A DNA stretch of 64,000 nt from Mycolicibacterium fallax (GTDB lineage Bacteria > Actinomycetota > Actinomycetes > Mycobacteriales > Mycobacteriaceae), in the NCBI RefSeq assembly GCF_010726955.1, contig NZ_AP022603.1:3782001-3846000 (forward strand), read 5' to 3'. Each line of letters begins with the position of its first letter. The stretch's first letter is position 1. The position numbers were made by a program, and so were the translations under genes. Shown one piece after another: positions 37,070 to 45,474 of this stretch. The notes beneath the pieces were generated by a model that was not told where the DNA came from, made no database searches, and was given only the letters and a program-made list of their open reading frames with translations.

Positions 37070-38317
37070 GTGCGTTCGGTGGAGGAACAGCAGGCCCGGG
37101 TGCAGGCCGCCGCGGTGGCCCCCCGGCCGGTCCGGGTGGCGATCGCCGAGGCGCAGGGGTTGATGTGCGCGGAGGAGGTCGTCACCGAGCGGCCGCTGCC
37201 CGGTTTCGATCAGGCCGCCATCGACGGCTACGCGGTGCGCAGCGTGGACGTGCTCGGCGCCGGGGACGAGGCGGAGGCGGGCGGCACGGTGAGCCTGCCG
37301 GTGGTCAGCGCGATCGCGGCGGGTGACCGCACCCCGAGCCGGTTGCAGCCGCGTCAGGCCGCCCGCATCCAGACCGGTGCCCCGATGCCGACGCTGGCCG
37401 ACGCGGTGCTGCCGCTGCGCTGGACCGACGGCGGCCAGTCCCGGGTGCGGGTGCTGCGCGGGGTCCGATCGGGTGCCTATGTCCGCCGCACCGGCGACGA
37501 CGTGCAGCCCGGCGACGTGGCAGTGCGGGCCGGCACCATCATCGGCGCGGCTCAGGTCGGGCTGTTGGCGGCGGTCGGGCGCGACCGGGTGCTGGTGCAT
37601 CCGCGGCCGCGGCTGTCGATCATGTCGGTCGGCGGCGAACTCGTCGACGTCAGCCGCACACCGGGCAACGGGCAGGTCTACGACGTCAACTCCTATGCGC
37701 TTGCCGCCGCCGCCCGGGACGCCGGCGCCGAGGTCAACCGGGTCGGCATCGTCGACTCGGACCCGGTGAAACTGCGTGAGGTGGTCGAGGGGCAGCTGTC
37801 CCGCGCCGAGATCGTGGTGATCGCCGGAGCGGTGGGCGGTGCGGCGGCCGAGGCGGTGCGCGCGGTGCTCGCCGAGCTCGGCGAAATGGAGGTCGCCCGG
37901 ATCGCCATGCACCCGGGTTCGGTGCAGGGCTTCGGGCAGCTGGGCCGCGACGGGGTGCCGACCTTCCTGCTGCCGGCCAACCCGGTCAGCGCGCTGGTGG
38001 TCTTCGAGGTGATGGTCCGCCCGCTGATCCGGATGTCGCTGGGCAAACGTCAGCCGCTGCGCCGCATCGTGCAGGCCCGGGCCGTCGCGCCGATCACCTC
38101 GGTGCCCGGCCGCACCGGCTACCTGCGCGGGCAGCTGATGCGCGATCAGGACACCGGCGAGTACCTGGTGCAGGCGCTCGGCGGGGCCCCGGGCTCGTCG
38201 TCGCACCTGCTGGCCACCCTTGCCGAGGCCAACTGTCTGGTGATCGTGCCTGCCGCGACCGAGGAGGTCCGCACCGGCGAGATCGTCGATGTGGCCTTCC
38301 TGGCGCAGCGCGGCTAG
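37070..38317 (+). CDS. moeA1: MoeA/gephyrin-like protein Glp (MoeA1)
   Basis: 415 residues with the MoeA domain order: an N-terminal part (PGFDQAAIDGYAVRS; IQTGAPMPTLADAVLPL), the MPT-binding domain (SIMSVGGELVD; NSYALAAAARDAGAEV; GNPVSA-like PANPVSALV) and a C-terminal beta domain. In Corynebacterium the orthologue Glp is not for molybdenum cofactor but binds FtsZ and the membrane receptor GlpR at the septum; glpR lies two genes downstream here. GTG start. Confidence 0.88.
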   Translation: MRSVEEQQARVQAAAVAPRPVRVAIAEAQGLMCAEEVVTERPLPGFDQAAIDGYAVRSVDVLGAGDEAEAGGTVSLPVVSAIAAGDRTPSRLQPRQAARIQTGAPMPTLADAVLPLRWTDGGQSRVRVLRGVRSGAYVRRTGDDVQPGDVAVRAGTIIGAAQVGLLAAVGRDRVLVHPRPRLSIMSVGGELVDVSRTPGNGQVYDVNSYALAAAARDAGAEVNRVGIVDSDPVKLREVVEGQLSRAEIVVIAGAVGGAAAEAVRAVLAELGEMEVARIAMHPGSVQGFGQLGRDGVPTFLLPANPVSALVVFEVMVRPLIRMSLGKRQPLRRIVQARAVAPITSVPGRTGYLRGQLMRDQDTGEYLVQALGGAPGSSSHLLATLAEANCLVIVPAATEEVRTGEIVDVAFLAQRG

Positions 38318-38320
38318 CCG

Positions 38321-38977
38321 GTGACGCACTGGCTGCGCCCGGCGTCGGTGCATCCGGGCTGGCCGATGCCGGTCGGTCCGCTGCGGGTGCCGGCCGGGGT
38401 GCTGACCCTGCGTCCGCCGCGGCTGCGCGACGGGGTGGCCTGGAGCCGCATTCGCAACGCCGACCGGGACGCCTTGGAACGCTGGGAGCCCAGCGCCGAG
38501 CCCAGCTGGGAGGCCCGGCACGCGACGACCTCCTGGCCGTCGCTGCGCCGCAGCATGCGTTCGGAGGCCCAGGCCGGCCGGATGCTGCCCTACGTCATCG
38601 AGCTCGACGGCCGGTTCTGCGGGCAGCTGACCATCGGCAACGTCGCACACGGGGCGCTGCGGTCGGCCTGGATCGGGTACTGGGTGCACAGCGAGGTCAC
38701 CGGTTTGGGGGTGGCGACCGGCGCGGTGGCGCTCGGCCTGGACCACTGCTTCGGTCCGGTGGGTCTGCACCGGGTGGACGCCACGGTCCGGCCGGAGAAC
38801 GCGGCGAGCCGCCGGGTGCTGGCCAAGGCGGGCTTCCGGGAGGAGGGCCTGCTGCGGCGCTACCTGCACGTCGACGGCGCCTGGCGGGATCACCTGCTGG
38901 TGGCGATGACGGTGGAGGAGTGCCCCGGTTCGGCGGCGGCCCGGCTGGTGCGTGACGGTCGCGCCTGGTGGACCTGA
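38321..38977 (+). CDS. rimJ: GNAT-family N-acetyltransferase RimJ-like
   Basis: 218 residues, starts 3 bp after moeA1. GNAT fold of the RimJ/RimL (N-terminal amino-acid acetylating) group: LRPPRLRDGVAWSRIRN, IGYWVHSEVTGLGVATGAVALGLDHCF as acetyl-CoA binding, and LHRVDATVRPENAASRRVLAKAGFREEG. Counterpart of Rv0995. Substrate unknown; ribosomal protein S5 is only inferred from the name. Confidence 0.88.
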   Translation: MTHWLRPASVHPGWPMPVGPLRVPAGVLTLRPPRLRDGVAWSRIRNADRDALERWEPSAEPSWEARHATTSWPSLRRSMRSEAQAGRMLPYVIELDGRFCGQLTIGNVAHGALRSAWIGYWVHSEVTGLGVATGAVALGLDHCFGPVGLHRVDATVRPENAASRRVLAKAGFREEGLLRRYLHVDGAWRDHLLVAMTVEECPGSAAARLVRDGRAWWT

Positions 38978-39069
38978 GCTCGCCGGGATCCTCGGCGCAG
39001 ACTCCCCGGCGGGCCGATCCGCCGAGAATGTTACGGATGTTATTAATGTGACACGTGAGCCTAGTGGTG

Positions 39070-39091
39070 CTTGTAATTGTCGAATTACAAG
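39070..39091. promoter_or_regulatory. AT-rich 9-bp inverted repeat upstream of glpR
   Basis: CTTGTAATT and AATTACAAG, an exact inverted repeat separated by GTCG, lies 79 bp before glpR in an unusually AT-rich region. Further upstream TGTTAC, TGTTAT and TGTGAC recur at 9-bp steps (39028-39051), which resembles MtrA-type half sites. Likely operator; regulator not identified. Confidence 0.5.
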
Positions 39092-39169
39092 TATGTAATT
39101 GACTCGGCGCGTCCCCGCGGTTGCGCTGCTCTCAGGACCTAGCCTGGGACCCGAAAGGAGCAGGCCACC

Positions 39170-40219
39170 ATGCCAAGCATCCCCCAGTCATTGCTCTGGA
39201 TCTCCCTCGTGGTGCTCTGGCTTTTTGTCCTGGTGCCCATGCTGATCAATAAACGGGACAATGTGCGCCGCACCAGCGACGTCGCGCTGGCCACCCGGGT
39301 GCTCAACGTCAAGGCGTCCCGGCTGCTGCGCCGCCGCGGACCGGCCCATGGCCATCGCAGCGATCCGGACTGGCAGCCCGAAGCCGATCTGGACGACGAG
39401 TACGACGACTACGACGAGGACGCCACCGGCCCCGTGGTGGTCACCGCCCGGGTGACCCAGGTGCACTCGGTGGTCGTGATGAACGAGACCGTGGTCGCCG
39501 AGGAAGAGGACTACCTGGACGTCGACATCGTCGACGAGGACTCCGGGGCGCTGCCGGTCGGGCGGATCACCGAGGCCGTCACGGGACCGATCGAGGTGGT
39601 CACCGAGGCCCCACAGGCTCCTGTCGGGCAGGCGGCCGTCGAGCAGGATGCCGTCGAAGAGTCGCCCGCCGAGCCGGTCCGCGCCGACGAGTCCGACGAG
39701 ATGGGCGACGACGAGTACCAGTACGTCGAGGACACCTCGGGGCTGGAGCCGCCCGCCGAGGAGAGCCGGTTCAGCCGTCAGGCGCCGATCAGCCACGGTC
39801 GCGGTTACGCCACCAAGACCGCCGCGGCGGTCAGCGCCCGCAAGTACCGGTTCCGCAGCCGGGTCCTGATGACGATGTGCGTGCTGCTGGGCATCTCCGC
39901 GGCGGCCGGGCTGGCGCTGGCCCCGGTGTTCTGGTGGATGTGCGCCGGGCTGGCCGTCGTCACCCTGCTGTACCTGGCCTACCTGCGCCGGCAGACCCGG
40001 ATCGAGGAGCGGCTGCGCCGTCGCCGGATGGCCCGGATGGCTCGCTCCCGGCTCGGGGTGGAGAACACCTACGACCGCGAGATGGACGTCGTGCCCACCC
40101 GGTTGCGGCAGCCCGGGGCGGTGGTGCTGGAGATCGACGACGAGGACCCGGTCTTCGAGCACTTGGAAGAGGTCGCCTACGCCCGGCACTACGACCTGCC
40201 GCGCGCAGCGGGGCAGTGA
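39170..40219 (+). CDS. glpR: GlpR/SepX-like septal membrane protein
   Basis: 349 residues: an N-terminal helix (about 8-28, LLWISLVVLWLFVLVPMLI), a long acidic intrinsically disordered cytoplasmic stretch (about 50-215, many D/E), and two further helices (about 233-275), then a basic C-terminal part. This is the layout of corynebacterial GlpR, receptor of the gephyrin-like Glp, and of Streptomyces SepX, both needed for division-site assembly. Counterpart of Rv0996. AAGGAG precedes the ATG. Confidence 0.85.
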   Translation: MPSIPQSLLWISLVVLWLFVLVPMLINKRDNVRRTSDVALATRVLNVKASRLLRRRGPAHGHRSDPDWQPEADLDDEYDDYDEDATGPVVVTARVTQVHSVVVMNETVVAEEEDYLDVDIVDEDSGALPVGRITEAVTGPIEVVTEAPQAPVGQAAVEQDAVEESPAEPVRADESDEMGDDEYQYVEDTSGLEPPAEESRFSRQAPISHGRGYATKTAAAVSARKYRFRSRVLMTMCVLLGISAAAGLALAPVFWWMCAGLAVVTLLYLAYLRRQTRIEERLRRRRMARMARSRLGVENTYDREMDVVPTRLRQPGAVVLEIDDEDPVFEHLEEVAYARHYDLPRAAGQ

Positions 40220-40271
40220 CCAGCGAATTTCAGATCCGGTCGCGGCGGCTGGTAGCCTGCATAGCGGTCAC

Positions 40272-40347
40272 GGGGCTATGGCGCAGTTGGTAGCGCGACT
40301 CGTTCGCATCGAGTAGGTCAGGGGTTCGATTCCCCTTAGCTCCACCA
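40272..40347 (+). tRNA. tRNA-Ala (anticodon CGC)
   Basis: 76 nt with an encoded CCA end. Acceptor stem GGGGCTA/TAGCTCC contains the G3:U70 wobble pair that identifies alanine tRNA; D arm GCGC-loop-GCGC; anticodon stem ACTCG/CGAGT with loop TTCGCAT (anticodon CGC, reading GCG); T arm AGGGG-TTCGATT-CCCCT. Confidence 0.97.
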
Positions 40348-40350
40348 TGA

Positions 40351-40376
40351 AAACCCGCTGTTAGCAGCGGGTTTTT
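40351..40376 (+). terminator. Intrinsic terminator of the tRNA-Ala gene
   Basis: AAACCCGCTG (40351-40360) and CAGCGGGTTT (40365-40374) form a perfect 10-bp stem with TTAG loop, followed by TT and a pyrimidine run, directly after the tRNA. Confidence 0.88.
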
Positions 40377-40416
40377 CTCTTTCCCGCGCCCCCGGCGCCC
40401 CCGCCGCCGTCCCGGC

Positions 40417-40547
40417 CAGCGCTCAGCTGGGTACACGCGCCTCGGCGTGTCGTGTACGAGGGTGAGCGGTCGCGGCGGGACTCTCCGGCCAGCGCTCAGC
40501 TGTGTACACGGACCTAGGCGTGTCGCGTACCAGGGTGAGCGGTCGCG
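40417..40547. repeat. Paired palindromic intergenic element, locus C
   Basis: Two units (40417-40475 and 40490-40547), each beginning CAGCGCTCAGCTG and ending AGGGTGAGCGGTCGC. Internal arms GTACACG and CGTGTACGAGG or CGCGTACCAGG fold on each other with a central palindrome-like GGCCTAGG/GCCTCGGC core. They are the clearest versions of the elements at loci A and B, and here the two units agree in most positions. Confidence 0.75.
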
Positions 40548-40665
40548 GGGAAGGGGCTCGCGGGGAAGGGGCTCGCGGGGAAGGGGATTGCGGGGAAGGT
40601 GCTCGCGAGGGCGGGGTTCACGGGGAAGGGGCTCGCCGGAAAAGGGCTGGCGGGGCAGGGCCAGC
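40546..40665. repeat. 15-bp tandem repeat array, eight units
   Basis: Consensus CGGGGAAGGGGCTCG; units 1, 2 and 6 are exact, others carry 1-7 changes. The array directly follows the locus C elements and lies in the non-coding gap of about 430 bp between tRNA-Ala and the lipoprotein gene; the rest of that gap holds only the lipoprotein promoter region. Confidence 0.85.
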
Positions 40666-40774
40666 CGCCGCATTCGCGCCCGGGTCACCGCAAGGGATGC
40701 CGGAACTCGCGCCGTGCCCTACATTTGTCCGTGGGCGCGACGCCAATCGCCGCGCGGGCGCAGGAAGAGGGCCA

Positions 40775-41755
40775 ATGCGTATTCACCGAAGGACCGTGAC
40801 ACGATCCGGTGGGTTGCTGCTGGCGCTCGGACTGGCGGCGGCGTTGACCGGGTGCGGCACGGACCAAGAGCCGAAAGAGCAGCCGACCGATCTGCTCAAC
40901 GGCGTGTACACGGTGACCGTGCAGGGCGACAAGCTGACCAATATGGGCCGGCCCAGCCCGGGGAAGTCCTGGTCGCGCCAGTACGCGGTGCGCACCAGCT
41001 GCGCCGACGACGGCTGCACCCAGCTCGCGCTGCGACTGCGCGACGACGACCCCACGGCGGTCTTCACCGAGCCCGACGGCACTCCGGCAGAACCCATGGT
41101 GGCCGATTTCGTCGACGGCAGCTGGCAGCTCGTCGAGCAGACCGACTGGACCTGCTCCGACGGCAGCGTCGGCCTGCAGACGGTGCAGTGGAGCCTCATT
41201 CCGGGCGAGGACGCGCTGACCGGGACCCGCATCGACGTCCGCACGGCCAGCCCGGAATGCGTGGTGGTGCTGGAGGAGCCCGTCACCATGACCCGCACCG
41301 GGGATATCGATGCGGGCATCGACCTGCCCGAGACGGTGGACGCCGCGCCCTGGCAGCCGTCCGCGCCGGCCGGGTTGACCGGCAGCTATGAGCGGGTCGC
41401 CACCGATTCCGAGGGCGCCGAGGTGGACCGCGCCACCGTCGATTTCCGCAGCTTCTGCGTCCGCAACAGCGACGACTGCGTCGCGCTCAAGCGTTTCCAG
41501 GACGTCGACGGCCCGGTGGTGGTGCCCTTCCTGTTCGAGAGCGGGCAGTGGTCGGCACAGTTCAACGCCGGTGAGGCCGAGTGCCCGGGCTCCGGCAGCC
41601 CGGGTCACCAGTTGATGTACGAGCAGTACGCGCTGCCGGAGGATGCGACCACCCCGATCCAGTCGCTCACCGGCTCGGAACTGGTGACGGTGCACGGCGG
41701 CTGCGCGGGCGTGATGCGCGACTTCGACCTCGCGCTGCAGCGGCAGGAGGGGTAG
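40775..41755 (+). CDS. Lipoprotein with two cysteine-rich beta domains
   Basis: 326 residues from ATG 40775 (AGGAAGAGG upstream); the longer frame from 40502 would translate the 15-bp repeats and is rejected. Lipobox LTGC at about 29. Two similar halves are suggested: LNGVYTVTVQGDKL...TSCADDGCTQLAL...TRTGDIDAGIDLPE and LTGSYERVATD...FCVRNSDDCVALK. This is a mycobacterial exported family also found fused to some Ser/Thr kinases, function unknown. The next gene is a paralogue. Confidence 0.82.
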   Translation: MRIHRRTVTRSGGLLLALGLAAALTGCGTDQEPKEQPTDLLNGVYTVTVQGDKLTNMGRPSPGKSWSRQYAVRTSCADDGCTQLALRLRDDDPTAVFTEPDGTPAEPMVADFVDGSWQLVEQTDWTCSDGSVGLQTVQWSLIPGEDALTGTRIDVRTASPECVVVLEEPVTMTRTGDIDAGIDLPETVDAAPWQPSAPAGLTGSYERVATDSEGAEVDRATVDFRSFCVRNSDDCVALKRFQDVDGPVVVPFLFESGQWSAQFNAGEAECPGSGSPGHQLMYEQYALPEDATTPIQSLTGSELVTVHGGCAGVMRDFDLALQRQEG

Positions 41756-41757
41756 AG

Positions 41758-42687
41758 ATGGTCACCGCAGCGGGAATCATCCGGGCCTCGGCGGGGCTGA
41801 TGCTGGTCGCGGGGCTGGCCGGTTGCTCGCCGCAGCCCGCCGACAATGCGCCCGGCGACGACGCGCAGACCGCGACCTTCGACGGCGCCTACACCCTGGA
41901 GCTGGGGGCGTTGCAGGCCGCCGGCTCGGGCAGCGACGAGTTGGGCCCCGACCCGCTCACGATGACCGTGATGGTTCGGTCGGACTGCCGGGACGGCTGC
42001 GTGGCGTCGGCGACGGTCGTGGACCCGCCGCCGGAGCTGTCCCTGCCCGAGGTGCGGCTGGACTACACCGGCAAGCACTGGCTTGGGGTGAGCATCAACC
42101 AGGCGACCTGCGGCGACCAGCCCACCGAGGAGTTCAAGACGCTGACGCTGCATCCGGCCGAAAACGGCGGGTTCACCGGCACCTACCGGTCGCTGACCGC
42201 CTCCAACAACGGCTGCAACGCGGACCGTTCGGTGACGCTCACCCGCACCGGTGACGTTGACCCGGCCATCGCGGTGCTCGAGCCGGACCGGATGCCGGCG
42301 CGGGTGCCGAACCGAGCCGAGGGAATGAGCGGCCGGTACCGGGTGCTGGTGACCGACACCGCCACCGGCGAGACCGAACCGCCGATGGAACGCAAGGTGC
42401 GAACCTACTGCGTGCCCACCGGCGAACGCTGCGTGACGCTGCTGACCGCCGAGAACCGCTAACTGACCTTTGTGTTCGCCGACGGCGCCTGGTCCTACCA
42501 GATCAGCGAGCCGGGCCGCTGCCCCGACGGCCGGCCGACCGTCGTGCACGACCGCGCCGAGTTCGCGCTGCCGGTGCCGGCCTCGGACCCGATCGAGAAG
42601 CTCACCGGCAAACGTCAGCTGACCACCGACGCGCCGTGCGCGGGGACCACCGACGGCACCGTCCTCGTCGAACGCATCGGTGACTGA
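41758..42687 (+). pseudogene. Paralogous lipoprotein gene interrupted by an in-frame TAA
   Basis: ATG 41758 lies 2 bp after the upstream paralogue. The product has a lipobox (LAGC, about 22) and the same two-domain pattern (LTRTGDVDPAIAVLEPDRM), but stops after 234 codons at TAA 42460-42462. The same frame continues without another stop to 42687 and still reads homologous sequence (LTFVFADGAWSYQISEPGRC; DPIEKLTGKRQLTT; PCAG), matching the paralogue's last 80 residues. A single-base nonsense change, readthrough, or a base error would each explain this. Confidence 0.8.
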
Positions 42688-42746
42688 TCGGCCGGACGGC
42701 TGAGCTCGGCCGGAGTAGTGTTCCAGCGGGCGGAAGGACACCACGG

Positions 42747-43733
42747 GTGGTCGAAACGGTAGCCGAACGGGCCGCGGCGCTGGCCGGTCTTGCGGTCTTC
42801 GCGGACTGCACCGTCGCGGACCTCGACCCGCTGGCGCGGCTGCTGGTGCCGCGCAACGCGCGCGCCGGCGAGGTGTTGGTGCGCCAGGGCGATCCCGCCG
42901 ACACGTTTCTGATCATCGCCGCAGGCACCGTCGAGGTGCACCGCGACCTGCCCGACGGCACCGAGATCGCCGTCGACGTCGACCCCGGCCGGATCGTGGG
43001 CGAGCTTGCGCTGCTGCGCAATTCGCCGCGATCGGCCACCGTGCACGCCATCACCGACCTGACCGGCTGGCGCGGCGGGGAGGACGCCTTCGCGGTGCTC
43101 ATCGAGCTGCCCGGGGTGCTTGAGCGGCTGATCCGGGTCGCCCGGCAGCGGCTGGCCGCGTTCATCACCCCGGTGCCGCTGCGGCTGGACACCGGCCAGC
43201 GTCTGCTGCTGCGTCCGGTGCTGCCCGGCGACAACGCCCGCAGCATGCACAGCCACATCACCTTCTCCAACGACACCTTCTACCGCCGGTTCCAGACCGC
43301 CCGTCATCCCAGCGAACAGCTGATGCGGTACCTGTTCGAGGTGGACTACGTCGAGCACTTCGTCTGGGTGGTCGTCACCGACGACGGCGACCTGGTCGCC
43401 GACGCCCGCTTCGTCCGCGACGAGCCGGATTCCCCGCGCGCCGAGGTGGCGTTCATCGTCGCCGACGCCTATCAGGGCCACGGCATCGGCACCTTCCTGA
43501 TGGGTGCGCTGTGGATCGCCGCCCGGGTGGCCGGGGTGCGCACTTTTCACGCCCGGGTGCTGTCGAGCAACCAGCCGATGCGGGCCATCTTTGACCACGC
43601 CGGCGCGCACTGGGAGCGCGAGGATCTGGCCGTCGTCGCCACCGAGATCGACGTCCCGCAGACCGATCCGTTTGAGCCGGAGGTGACCCGCGGGATCGAG
43701 GAGATGGCCCGCCGGGCACTGCGGGCGCTGTGA
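42747..43733 (+). CDS. cAMP-dependent protein lysine acetyltransferase (Rv0998/Mt-Pat type)
   Basis: 328 residues, GTG start. N-terminal cyclic-nucleotide binding domain (1 to about 140) with phosphate-binding cassette GELALLRNSPRSATV (about 85-99), C-terminal GNAT domain (about 155-315; EVAFIVADAYQGHGIGTFLM). In mycobacteria cAMP relieves autoinhibition and the enzyme acetylates acyl-CoA synthetases and universal stress protein. The link to the FadD-like ligase gene at 62425 is only a shared theme. Confidence 0.93.
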   Translation: MVETVAERAAALAGLAVFADCTVADLDPLARLLVPRNARAGEVLVRQGDPADTFLIIAAGTVEVHRDLPDGTEIAVDVDPGRIVGELALLRNSPRSATVHAITDLTGWRGGEDAFAVLIELPGVLERLIRVARQRLAAFITPVPLRLDTGQRLLLRPVLPGDNARSMHSHITFSNDTFYRRFQTARHPSEQLMRYLFEVDYVEHFVWVVVTDDGDLVADARFVRDEPDSPRAEVAFIVADAYQGHGIGTFLMGALWIAARVAGVRTFHARVLSSNQPMRAIFDHAGAHWEREDLAVVATEIDVPQTDPFEPEVTRGIEEMARRALRAL

Positions 43734-43764
43734 GCGCCGACCGACGATTCGGGAGGGAACCGGG

Positions 43765-44583
43765 ATGCGCCCGCCGCTGACCAAGGACACCACGCTGTGC
43801 ATCTCGCTGGCCGCGCGTCCCAGCAACATCGGCACCCGCTTCCACAATTTCCTCTACGACCGGCTCGGGCTGGACTTCCTCTACAAGGCGTTCACCACCA
43901 CCGACATCGCCGCGGCCATCGGCGGTGTGCGGGCGCTGGGCATCCGGGGCGCCTCGGTGTCCATGCCGTTCAAGGCCGACGTGCTGGCGCTGGTCGACCG
44001 GGTGGAGCCGTCGGCGCAGGTGATCGGTGCGGTCAACACCATCGTCAACGACGACGGCCGGCTCACCGCGTCGAACACCGACTACCTGGCCGTCGCGCAG
44101 CTCATCGCCGCCCACGGCCTGAGCCCGGACCGCTCGGTGCTGATCGCCGGCAGCGGCGGAATGGCCGCGGCGGTCGGTGCGGCGTTCCGGGACAGCGGTT
44201 TTCGCGACGGGACGGTGGTGGCGCGCAACACCGACGCCGGGCCGGCGCTGGCCGACCGGCTGGGCTACCGCTGGCGTCACCACCTCGGCGGGGCGAGCGC
44301 CTCGATCATCGTCAACGTCACCCCGATCGGGATGGCCGGCGGGCCCGAGGAGCGCGATCTGGCGTTCCCGCCGGAGCTGATCGCGGCCGCCGACACGGTG
44401 TTCGACGTGGTGGCGTTCCCGTCGGAAACCCCGCTGATCGCCGCCGCACGTGCGGCCGGCACCCCGGTGATCACCGGCGCCGAGGTGATCGCCGGGCAGG
44501 CCGCCGAACAGTTCGAGCGCTACACCGGGGTGCGCCCGGACCCCGCGCTGATCGCCGAGGCAGCGGCGTATTCCCGGGCCTGA
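43765..44583 (+). CDS. Shikimate dehydrogenase-like protein
   Basis: 272 residues of the AroE superfamily, of the SdhL (HI0607) type: the N-terminus reads SLAARPSNIGTRFHNFLY where AroE has a GxPxxHSxSPxxHN motif; catalytic Lys is in SVSMPFKADV and Asp in NTDYLAV. NADP domain GSGGMAAAV. The altered N-terminus means that a substrate other than shikimate is likely. It follows the acetyltransferase gene by 31 bp. Confidence 0.85.
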   Translation: MRPPLTKDTTLCISLAARPSNIGTRFHNFLYDRLGLDFLYKAFTTTDIAAAIGGVRALGIRGASVSMPFKADVLALVDRVEPSAQVIGAVNTIVNDDGRLTASNTDYLAVAQLIAAHGLSPDRSVLIAGSGGMAAAVGAAFRDSGFRDGTVVARNTDAGPALADRLGYRWRHHLGGASASIIVNVTPIGMAGGPEERDLAFPPELIAAADTVFDVVAFPSETPLIAAARAAGTPVITGAEVIAGQAAEQFERYTGVRPDPALIAEAAAYSRA

Positions 44584-44587
44584 CCGG

Positions 44588-45274
44588 CTATTCGGTGATG
44601 ACGGTCTTCTTGTCGATGTCGGCGGTCGCCGACATCAGCGCGGCCGCGTCCTGGTTGCTGCCCGAGGCGCGGACCTGCAGCACGTAGCTGACGTCGCCGG
44701 CCGGGATGACCACCGTCTTCTGGGCGACCAGCCGGCCGTCGTCACCGTACAGGCCGCCGACCTGGTCGGCGACGTAGCCGTCGAGCTTGCTGCTCTGACC
44801 GGTGGCCGGGCCCTGGAAGTTCGGCAGTGCGCGCAGTTCGTTGCCGGCGGCGGCGAACACCGCGTCGCGCTCGACCGGTCCGCTGAGCTTGGTCATGGTC
44901 ACCAGCACCCGGCCCGGGATGTCCGGGTCGCTGGGATGGTCGAAGACCAGCGCGCCGAACGGGGCCTCGGGCAGGTCGTAGCTCAGCGTCCAGCCGTCCA
45001 TCGCGGGCAGTTCGACGGTCGGGCCGGCCTGGCCGTGCCGCAGCGGGGTCGCGGTCAGCCCGTTGGCCTTGGCGAATTCGGTCAGCGACACCGGCCCCAC
45101 GATCGGCGGAGCCTCGGCGCCGGAGGGCACCGGGGGCAACGACGGCAGCGCCGGGGCCGCGGTGCCAGAGGTGCTGGCCGGGGCCGCTGGTGCGGTGTCG
45201 GGCTTCGAGCATCCGGTGGCCCCGATCAGCAGGGCCGCGGCGGCGAGCCCGGCGGCGGTTCTGGTCAACGGCAT
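44588..45274 (-). CDS. LpqN/LpqT-family lipoprotein
   Basis: 228 residues from ATG 45274 (MPLTRTAAGLAAAALLIGATGC); lipobox ATGC with Cys22. A disordered A/P/S region precedes the LpqN fold (LPAMDGWTLSYDLPEAPFGALVF; AAGNELRALPNFQ; VLQVRASGSNQDAAAL), the same fold as the exported end of the TIR protein at 4559. LpqN binds trehalose monomycolate transport proteins in M. tuberculosis; the role here is inferred. Convergent with the AroE-like gene, 4 bp apart. Confidence 0.85.
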   Translation of the reverse strand: MPLTRTAAGLAAAALLIGATGCSKPDTAPAAPASTSGTAAPALPSLPPVPSGAEAPPIVGPVSLTEFAKANGLTATPLRHGQAGPTVELPAMDGWTLSYDLPEAPFGALVFDHPSDPDIPGRVLVTMTKLSGPVERDAVFAAAGNELRALPNFQGPATGQSSKLDGYVADQVGGLYGDDGRLVAQKTVVIPAGDVSYVLQVRASGSNQDAAALMSATADIDKKTVITE

Positions 45275-45474
45275 CTGAGGTTCCCTTCGGTGGTTACCGG
45301 TCCGCGCCGGCGCGATCGGGACGGGCGACGGCGGGGCGGCGAAATGGCCGAACAGGCCGATCGGCCCGACGATACCGAACGTCGGGGTCGGCCCCTGCCT
45401 CTTGCGGCGCCGCCGCACCGCGTGCACCGGCTCAGTCTGCGCCCCGTGCCGCCGGATTGTGATAGCAACGACAG

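Noticed and set aside
40546..40665. CRISPR-like array
   Set aside because: The 15-bp units are contiguous with no unique spacers, and there are no cas genes.
40502..40774. N-terminal extension of the lipoprotein gene through the 15-bp repeats
   Set aside because: It would put a G/E/A/R repeat before the signal peptide and destroy the lipobox export signal; ATG 40775 has its own ribosome site.
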